From an uncultured Candidatus Altimarinota bacterium (GTDB lineage Bacteria; Patescibacteriota; Gracilibacteria; BD1-5; UBA6164), in the NCBI GenBank assembly GCA_937944145.1, contig CALDZK010000004.1:1-64000 (forward strand): a stretch of 64,000 bases of DNA, read 5' to 3'. The notes under the pieces were generated by a model. The model saw nothing but the letters and a program-made list of their open reading frames with translations, did no database searches and had not been told where the DNA came from. The translations under genes were made by a program, and so were the position numbers. The first letter of the stretch is position 1; every line of letters starts with the position of its first letter. Positions 55,375 to 64,000 of this stretch are shown here, one piece after another.

Positions 55375-58300
55375 ATGGCATTTGAAACTCCAAATCACGA
55401 GACAACTCCTATAAACACTCCAGAAACTGAACTCGTTCCTGATCAAATAAGAGACAGCGTTACTGATAGTACTGAAAAAGAACTCTCCGAGCACGAATCA
55501 CAACTCACGGGCTCAAGCCTAAATACACTCAAGGACATATCTCGTAGTGATGCCCTGAAACTGGCTATAGAGGAACTAGATCTCGTTGAGCCTATCGATA
55601 CTCACATAACTGGGGAAAAAATAAAAAGTTATCAAAAATCTCAGGGAATTGATATAGATGGAAAAATAGGAAAACAAACCTATCTTGCTCTCCGTGCCAG
55701 CCAAGCATTCAAAAATGCAAGTCACAAAATCGAGCAACATGGAATTTCAAAAACAACTCAAAAAGATATTAGTTTTGTACTATCCCATCCAGGAATATCA
55801 ACAGACTATCTTGCGCTCACAGTTCTCCTACAAGACTTTGAAGGAAAACAAAAAGACAATCCAAAATATACTGACTTCCTGAAGGAGACAAAAACCCTTC
55901 TCAAGAAACAAGAGAACAATAAAAACCATCCAGCGAGAATAGAGCTACACAAAAAAGACAAAAACGGGAATTCTCCAGGATGAGATATAGCCAAGGCTAT
56001 AGAATGAGAATTAGAGTGGTCTGATGTACTCAAAAGAAATAAATGAACTGCGATAATAGCTGGTCTCATAGGTTTTGTATTTTTCGGAGGAGAAATAAAA
56101 GGGCTCAATAAAATCCCAGGAACCGGATCTATATTTGGAAGAATTGCGTGGCTCATCGGTGGAGCTATCCTCGGAGGAGATGATCTCATCGGGTATGGTA
56201 TCGATAAAGCTATCGCAAAAGCAGAGTGAACAGATACTACTGGGTTTGGGAAATGATTTAAAAATGGTCAGAAAGCTGTAACAGAAGCAGCTCAATCCCT
56301 AGAGTCAGAACTCGCTCCAGGATCATGGACAGACGCTACATCAAATTTTTTCAAAGAAAGTTATCAAACACTTCTCGGGAGTATTTCTACAAGTAATGAA
56401 ACATTTAAAAATGCAACAGATCCAGCAGACAAAGCAAAATATATCCCTGAGACAGCATTTCAAGTACTCTGAGAAAACGTTCTTGGAAACAAGGAATTTA
56501 TGAAAATACCAAAGGATTCTCTAAAAAACATAGACTCTATAGCAAGTCTCGTAACATATCTCCCAGCAGATATAGCAAAAAAACTCCAAAAATCAGGAGC
56601 AACAGACAAAGATATAAAAAACTTCCTAACACTCTATGTACTCCCCGAAATACATAGTGAAGAATCTTCTTTTTGGGAAAATTGGATGTGAAAAGTCCAA
56701 GATCTCAATAATGCTGCCCAAGGAAGTCTAAAATGAGAATATATAGCAAACAAGAAACTCAATGATATCATCGTTACCGAGATATCTACTCTCACCCAAA
56801 CAGGAACTCCAAAAGTCCAAGAACAAGCAAGAAATATGCAAACAGCTATACTCCAGGGGAAGATACAAGACTTTCAACTCAAACTTGATGGTTTCTCTAT
56901 CACTGAAAAAACTTCTCTAGAAACAACTCTCCAAAAAATACAAGGTATAGAAAAAAGTGAAGCAGCTGTAATACACCATATAGGGAAAATAAGTGCTATA
57001 AGACTCCTCTCAAAATGACAACTCGAAAAAGAAAACGAACAAACACTTACTCATAAATTAGAAGAGCTATTCAAACTACAAAAAGCTCCTGATATTGCTA
57101 GCAATACTGGAACTCACCCTTCTGACTACAATCTCGAAAGAGTCACTGAGGCTTTTGAAGGTAAAAAGTATGAAATACTTACTATGATGAGTTCTTTGGG
57201 GATAGTAGCGTATAATGTAGAATGAAGTTCTGTAGATATAAAAAAGGAACTCCAGAAATCAGAAGACTTGAAAAAACTCTCTGAAGATCAAAATACTGTA
57301 CAAGAAATACGAGAAAAGATAGGAGAAGTCCCTACTTCTGAATCTACTGCGCTCAAAATGAGAGATTGGTATGATACAAGCAGCACATCATTTACACAAC
57401 TGACCAAGATACAAGACAGTACAAATAATAAAGAGCTCCAAAACAAGATAGAGACTATTCTCAAAAAAAGAGATATATTCGTAGATAATTATAAGATAGT
57501 ACGTCAAAAGACTCAAAATGAGATGAAAGAATTTACAAATGAACTAGATAATCTTGCAAATAAGTCTGTAGAAAGTAGCTCTGAGTTCGCTGCAAGGAAA
57601 GAAGAGATACTTCGTATAGTAGAAAAGATAAATTCTACATTAGCCGGTATCACCTCTGAGAACGGTATACATATAAAATCTTTTTGGAAAGACTTATTTT
57701 CAAATGACTATAAGAGGTTTACATCCGCGAGACAAGCAAATGCTATCTATGCACTAGATGAAGAGCTCAAACTCAAAGATCTCAGTGACCTAGGTATAGT
57801 TACTCTCATAGCAAAAATTAGAACGACCGTTAGAAGTATAGAGGAAAACTTTAGCGTTGATGTGTGAGTAGATGATATAGATATCTCAAAGGAAGAAACA
57901 CTCGCAAGAACTATAGAGAAACTCGGGAGACTTTCATCTGTGACGACTAGAGGAATACTCACCTTTGCAAATCCTGATGTACTAGAATCCAAAAAACAAA
58001 AAATAAAAACACAAGTACAGGATATAAATATGGCATTTATACATGCAATAAACTCTAGTACGTCTGGATCTGAGCTATGAGACATAGAGAGCAAGTATCG
58101 TGTGTATTTTGAGGGAAAGTTTTCTAATACATGGCAAGATATCAAAACAGCTGTTGGTATGGAAGATGATCCTGTAAGAGTAGCATATGAGAGAAAGAAG
58201 GAAGAGTTTGAAAAAACTGTGCTAGAAGAGAACAGAAAAGATATCATATCAAAAAATGCATGAGATGATTCTGTGACACACATCGTAAATCCTATAGTGA

Positions 58301-58479
58301 CATTTCTGAAAAAAAATGCAGATACCTCAAAGGATATCAAATCTATTTACACTCGCCTAGGAGGAGCAAAAACTGTACTACTTTCTGATGTTCTCAATGC
58401 TTTAGAGCTTATCAACAAAACTAAATGAGTACAAGATGTTATAGATACTGCATACAAACAAATTGATTCTATAAAATAA
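55375..58479 (+). CDS. Giant coiled-coil protein with peptidoglycan-binding-like module, 1,034 aa (cluster gene B)
   Basis: An N-terminal polar region is followed at about residues 60-105 by a PG_binding_1-like unit (SYQKSQGIDIDGKIGKQTYLAL, the typical FQ..GL..DG.vG..T..aL pattern). Two hydrophobic segments come next at about 222-260 (IIAGLIGFVFFGGEIKG; IAWLIGGAILGGDDLIG). About 750 residues of charged helical sequence follow (KKLSEDQNTVQEIREKIGE). Dense TGA=Gly. Gene C starts 3 bp after its stop. Probably membrane-anchored and reaching the wall; function unknown. Confidence 0.72.
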
Positions 58480-58482
58480 AAT

Positions 58483-61400
58483 ATGGCAAACCCTGAGTTT
58501 AAAAATCCGTTTCAAAAACCAGAGACACCTAAAAATCCTTTTGCACTAGAAGAAAAACCCCAAAAAGAAACTTCTCTACAAAATGAAAATATAGATACTC
58601 TCATAACACAATTTGAAAATAGTGATGATTTTTTGCTATGAGTATACTCTGATCAGTTGAGAAATATAAAAGATACTCTATCTTCTGAAAACATAAACTC
58701 TGTTCAGGGAACTATTAATAGTATGCTCAAAACCAGAGATAAGCAATTATTGAAAGGATACATGGAAGACCTTCAAGAGGAAGTTGCATCTTACGAGAGA
58801 AAAAAGGGAGAAATTACAGGACAGGCAGAAGAAGACAGAAAGAACCAAACGGAAGAAAATAATAATTCTTGGTTAGATTTTTCAGGTCCTATGGCATGGA
58901 TAGAATCAAGTATTTGGTCATCCGAAGATGTAGAAAAAATAGAAGAAATATCTATAGACGGTCAAGTAGAAACTCCTGAAGAATTTGTATCAAAAATTGC
59001 AAGACTACAAGAGACGATAAAAACCACGCAATACTTTCAAAAACTAGATACAGAAGAACAAAACAGCCTTCTTACATTTCTAGAAGATTTATGAAATACT
59101 TTCGTATCCGAAAATAATAAAAGTGTAAACTTTGTAAATACGACCTTTGACGATCTGGCTCGTCAGATAGATAAACAAGCAGAATGAGAGATATCTATAG
59201 ATCTCTGAGGAAATATGGGGAATATAAATTTTTCTTCAAAAAAAGAAGCTTTTGAGTTTATCACAAGACTCAAGTCAGAAGCTGAAAGTGAAATACAATG
59301 ATTTTTGAGAAACACAGCAGAAACAGTTGGTTCACTACTACTTACATGAATGTTTTACGGATCAGATATATTCACAAAACCATACCAGATATATGGCGAT
59401 ATTATCTCTGAGTCCTACAATGACTGGAATGAGAAAGCAAGTGGTCTGGAACAATCTGGAAATCTCCTACTGTTAACTATCTGAGGTTTTGCTACTGTGA
59501 ATTATACTGAAACACTTTATAGAAGAATCGTTGTCGATACACTTTGAAAATTTGGTATTGAGAGATTTAATTATACGAGTTTTGATAGACAACAACTTAC
59601 ATTTCTTCCAGAAGGTATGAGTGCTACAGATCAAGAAGAACTCAACAACAGAATGGATGCTTTTAGGTATCTTGAAGAAAAATGAGCATCTTTGGTAGGA
59701 AAAGAAAAAATCGAATTCGAGAAGGAACTCATAAATATACGAGAACATATAGGTATTAGATCCAATACTTTTTGGTTGAAAGTGAGAGCCCTTCGTCTTG
59801 GAAGAGGGATATTTATCAGACCCCTATATGCCTTGAAGTACGGTCCGAAACTTACTCCTTTCAATATCATTCGACATGAAAGAAACTATGTAACTACAAA
59901 TAATGAGGCCGAAAAAACACGTCTCAAATCTGCTCTGAGTTATGTATTTTCAAATCCAAGATTTCAAGAAACAAGTAACGGAAAAATAGAAAGAGTAGAT
60001 CATGATGGGGAATCAGACAATATAAAATTTATTAAAAATTATATCCTATCTCGTTCTGATATATCTGAGTCAGAGAAAAGATCTAGAATAAAAAGACTGG
60101 ATGATTTTATGAATAGTCTCGAAACATATCCAAGATGAGAAGTATTTATAAAAGCAGAGCTCGTTTCAATAGCAAAAGAGTGAAAACTCTGAGCTGATGA
60201 AGTAAAAGCAAAGATGGAAAAGAAATATCCTTCTCTTGAGGCTATTACTGATGAGGGGAAAAAGAAATCTCTAGAATCTAGGTGGCAAGACATAAAGAAA
60301 TCTATCACAAAAAAATATGGAGAAAATGCTCCTGCCGTACTCACTAGAAGTTATTCCCTTGCGTTTAGGTTTATATCTTTAGTGGAATCAGAAAAGTGGT
60401 CTGGAAATCAGCAGCAACTTGAAAAAATATTTACTATGATTGATAGTTGAAAAATAGAATTAAGGCAAATATATAAACTCAGTCTTGTAAACCCAAAGAT
60501 GTATTTTGATTTCGTAAAAAGCATATGGGGTAAATATGGATTGAAAAGTCCACAGTTATCACAGTTAGAGTCATATAATGAATCATATTCAAACAAAAAT
60601 CTAAAATCGATGCTGGATACTGGAAAGGATTTTGATGAAAATACTGAAAAACTACAAAAAATACTCAAAGGTGGAGTTGATATAGAGGGAAAAAAATATA
60701 ATCCTGTGAAAGCACTCGAGAACTATATTAAATATGATATTCCAGATGCGGAGGAATCTCGACTTACACCTATCTTTCAAGACTTTCTGAAACTCATTAA
60801 TAAGAAAGAGATACTTCTCTCTCCTACAGAATTATTCCAAGAACTCGAAAGACTCAAACAATGACTCGTCCCAAGTTCTGTAATACTTAATAGACTTGAT
60901 AACAAAAAACAGCAGCTAGAAAAGGATAAAAAATCTGCTCAAGAAATCAGCCGATTCATAGATATCGCAAAACAATGAAGACTCTCTATTACAGAATCTC
61001 AACTGAGCAAGATAGAAAACGGAAAGAATCTATCAGGTGACTATACTGCATGAGATTATTCAAAAAAAGATGGAGAAAAGTTTGTGCGTTCTCTTGAAGA
61101 ATTCGAAGAACTCCATAAATATGACTTAGCGAGAAGTCTCTGAATATGAGAATCTGCTTCTATTCCTGATATAGAAAAAGCTCTATTAGAAAAATATAAA
61201 GATGAGCTGAGCTTAAGAATTTTACATCACGAAATACAAGGTACAGAGGGGAAAGAAAAAAATGCTTTGAAAAATTTTGCAGTACTTATAGAAAAAAATG
61301 GTTTTACGAGAGGACAAGCAAGAGCAGTATTAGATAATATATTTATCGAGTGAAAAGCATTTTCTGAGATAGATATAGATGAAATAATACGTTCAACAAA

Positions 61401-62244
61401 AGATAATTCGACTGAGTTTTCAGGGGGAAAAGCTATCAAAGAAGAAGTAAAAAATGCTTTTGGAACTCTCAAAGATATGAAGCAAAGAAATATTATTGAA
61501 TTCATAAAAGATAATTCTATAGATATAGATATACTGCCCCAAACAATAAAGGAATCTATAAAAAAATATGAAGACGCTCCTAATCAGGAAGAGATAAATA
61601 GAAAGATATCTGCTATAACTGCAATGGCTCATGATATAGAAAATTCTGAAACAAAAGAAGAGTTACAGGATGTGAAAAATAGGTTTGATACATATATAAA
61701 CGATCCTATGAACAAGATTGATCGTAATTCTAAGGAGTTTAAAGATATTGTTGATGGCTTCATAGAAAAATACAGAACACTGAAAAAGACGCTTCCATGA
61801 TCTAGTGATACATCGAGAAAACAGGAAGTAACAAAGAAAGAGATACCAAAAGAATCCAAAGAAAATATCCCTAATTATAATTCTATAAAAGGATACCTCG
61901 ATGAGATATATCCAAGTATATTGCTTAGTGGTGATAAAAAAGCTATAGACAAAGTAACCAAGGAATACGATAAAATAGTTACAGATGAAGTATATCTAGA
62001 AAAAATTATAAACGCAGCAAACATAGAAGATTATTACAAAAATATATTTCAAGGTGTAGAAATATTCTCTATCAGAGATCTCTGAGCTCTCAGAAATATA
62101 AATATAAAGCTCGCAGAAATAGATACCAAGTTTGTAGGGGCTTCAAAATATACACAACTCGGTGATATGATACGTGGAGTTACTGATACAGATATGAAAA
62201 ACAATATTATCAAAGCAATACAAGAAATGCGTGTATCTAAATAA
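58483..62244 (+). CDS. Giant coiled-coil membrane-associated protein, 1,253 aa (cluster gene C)
   Basis: MANPEFKNPFQKPETPKNPF start (a Pro-rich head with repeated NPF), a helical segment to about 260, then two hydrophobic segments: TVGSLLLTGMFYGSDIF near 280-297 and LLLLTIGGFATVNY near 328-342. The next 900 residues are charged, helical and low in aromatic residues (YENFESYLGDDSR-like pattern absent). Many TGA=Gly. No enzymatic motif seen. Coupled to B (3-bp gap) and D (5-bp gap). Confidence 0.72.
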
Positions 62245-62249
62245 TAGAA

Positions 62250-64000
62250 ATGAAAAAAGTATTTACTCCAGAGAAAAAATATTCTCAAGACACAGAGCTT
62301 GGGAGTATTTCCTATACCAAAATACCAAAATATGTAAGAGAAAATACGGATATTAGTGACTTTATAACCGCAAAAATACACCCTATTTTAAAAGAATTAA
62401 AAATAGGAAGAAAAGACTTTGAAACATTCTTCAATAATCGGATAGATTCAAATATTCTCGAATCTGATATTATTGGATTCTCGTTTTCTGATTCTACTTT
62501 CAATATATTTAGTGCGACTGGAGAGGAATACACTATCAAAACTCATGAAATACGTGATTTTCTTGTAAATCAAATAACAGGTGGAGAAAAAGTATCCATT
62601 ATAGAAGCTCGTATATGAACCATACTTGATGCCATAGAATGAATTTACAATGATAATGATGGTATTATATTTGATGGAGAAATAAATCATGAAGATGTCG
62701 TCACAAATGGTCCCCTCAAAGGGAAAAAATTGCAAGAACTTAGAGAAATTCTAGACGTAGAAAAGAAGCAACTCTATGAGATATATCATGTCAATAACGA
62801 CACACACAAACAACAAAAACTACTCAAAAGAGAGATAAATTTATTCACATGAGTAGGGGATCTATATGAAGGGGGAGCACAATATTTTGCTTTAGGAGAT
62901 AAAGAAATACAACAAAAAGTAGGGCTTTTGATACAAGGAATGAGTACTCATGAGACATTTTCTACTATCATAGACTATAACAAGAAAATCAATAGTAACT
63001 GGAGAAAATCTGATATGGTAAAGCAAGTAAATGCCAAACTTATGACAGCATTTTACATACAGACTCTCGATCATCTGCAAAAAAACAATGCCTCAAACCA
63101 AGATATATTTCACTTTGTGAGAATAATAACATGAAGGGAAAATATTCAAACAACCTATAGAGATCTTTACAGTGAAAAAACCATAACATCCAAAATAAGT
63201 TTTGATAATGACATGGCAAACTATGACATTGCAAGTAAAGCCCTACTATATGCTATGCATAGACCTGGTGGGGTTTTTGATGAAATACAAAAAACTAAAA
63301 AAGGTTTTGAATTTGGAGATCCAGAAATAGAGGGTATGTCTCCGATATCTGTTGTAACACAAGCCACTGAGCAGCTCAATAAACTACAACCTAATAATCC
63401 CGAATTTTGAACAAATGTTATAAAAGTAGCAAATTTTGGTGATTTACTCACTACACAGAAGACGTATCAGGAGCTCAGTTTTGATGAAAAAATACAACTC
63501 TGAGCTATATATAGAATAGGAAAATACCTCTCTGATCTCTCTCCGGAAAAACAAAAAGATGCCGAGGTGATACATGATTATATAAAAAAAACAAGTGCTG
63601 AAGCGTTTACAGTACTCGAAGAAGATTTTAATCAAGAATTTGATGGAACAAGTATAAATCTATGGATCGCAAATCCCAATTTCTTTGGTGCAGACGCTGA
63701 GGATTTATGACTTACAGGGGATTTTGCTGAGATATTTAGTCTCTATCAAGACATACATGGAAATAGTTGATTTTTTGATCTCCACGACGCAAACCAGGAC
63801 TGGTTTCAATCACCATCAAACATCGCTACACTTGGAGTAGGAATAGTAGCTTGAGTCGTAGCACTTGCCGTGGCTCCAGCAACAATTGCCTGACTTACAC
63901 TTGCATGAGCAGGTATGTGACTCGCTACAGGAATTACTTCTCTGATAACCTCCAGAAAATGATACGATACCTATAAAGAAGCCATAATAGACAGTGGTAT
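62250..64000 (+). CDS. Large coiled-coil membrane-associated protein, partial (cluster gene D)
   Basis: Runs off the right edge after 583 residues. Starts MKKVFTPEKKYSQDTELGSI. The visible part is helical and charged for about 510 residues. A long Gly/Ala-rich hydrophobic block follows at about 520-567 (NIATLGVGIVAGVVALAVA, then AGLTLAGAGMGLATGI). Such a hairpin resembles glycine-zipper membrane insertion segments. 5 bp after gene C, same operon. The missing C-terminus may hold the diagnostic domain. Confidence 0.65.

Overview
The window comes from a low-GC bacterial genome that reads UGA as glycine (NCBI translation table 25). Most genes look broken under the standard code but become full length once in-frame TGA is read as Gly. 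The TGAs fall at invariant glycines: EF-Tu Gly83 of the DCPGHADY motif, the first Gly of GRPNVGKS in Era, LHGVG in GyrB, and four within 13 codons at the start of CTP synthase. All complete genes end in TAA or TAG, and the release factor present is RF1 (PxT and GGQ motifs). This points to Candidatus Gracilibacteria or Absconditabacteria (Patescibacteria/CPR); I cannot separate the two from this window. All coordinates below assume table 25.

Layout. 1-2.6 kb: DUF6356 fragment, an orphan, gyrB. 2.9-9.8 kb: HEPN-like protein, a 1,643-residue secreted subtilisin-like protease, HD hydrolase, PD-(D/E)xK protein. 10-17.7 kb: pyrG, orphans, prfA, MazF-like toxin, aquaporin, NERD protein, obgE, small membrane protein. 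17.8-19.2 kb: four tRNAs with duplicated spacers and an HTH/coiled-coil/membrane protein. 19.3-27 kb: anchored double thioredoxin-fold protein, secreted orphan, era, rpsF-ssb-rpsR, typA. 27.1-33.5 kb: Mrr-like/ImmA-like fusion, repeat element, dnaE, ung. 34.2-37.6 kb: FecR plus CHASE2 adenylate cyclase. 37.7-42 kb: DivIC-like and VirB2-like small membrane proteins, khpA, rpsP, rpmB, rpsJ, tuf, two tiny basic proteins, three tRNAs.

42.3-53.1 kb is a minus-strand block holding the five-step UMP route from carbamoyl phosphate: pyrB-pyrC-(Tat-like protein)-pyrD, and ftsX-(ATP-grasp/DUF1704 fusion)-(Tat-like protein)-pyrFE. The OMP decarboxylase and orotate phosphoribosyltransferase are fused in the order opposite to animal UMP synthase. 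Each operon carries one of two apparently related proteins with an RRxFL signal-like N-terminus. With pyrG the cell could go from carbamoyl phosphate to CTP; carAB is not seen here.

53.3-64 kb is the least explained part: four very large co-oriented genes (659, 1,034, 1,253 and more than 583 residues). They encode mostly helical/coiled-coil proteins with short hydrophobic segments, one with a peptidoglycan-binding-like module. The last three form a tight operon. It looks like an envelope-associated apparatus of unknown function and is the best candidate for an undescribed system.
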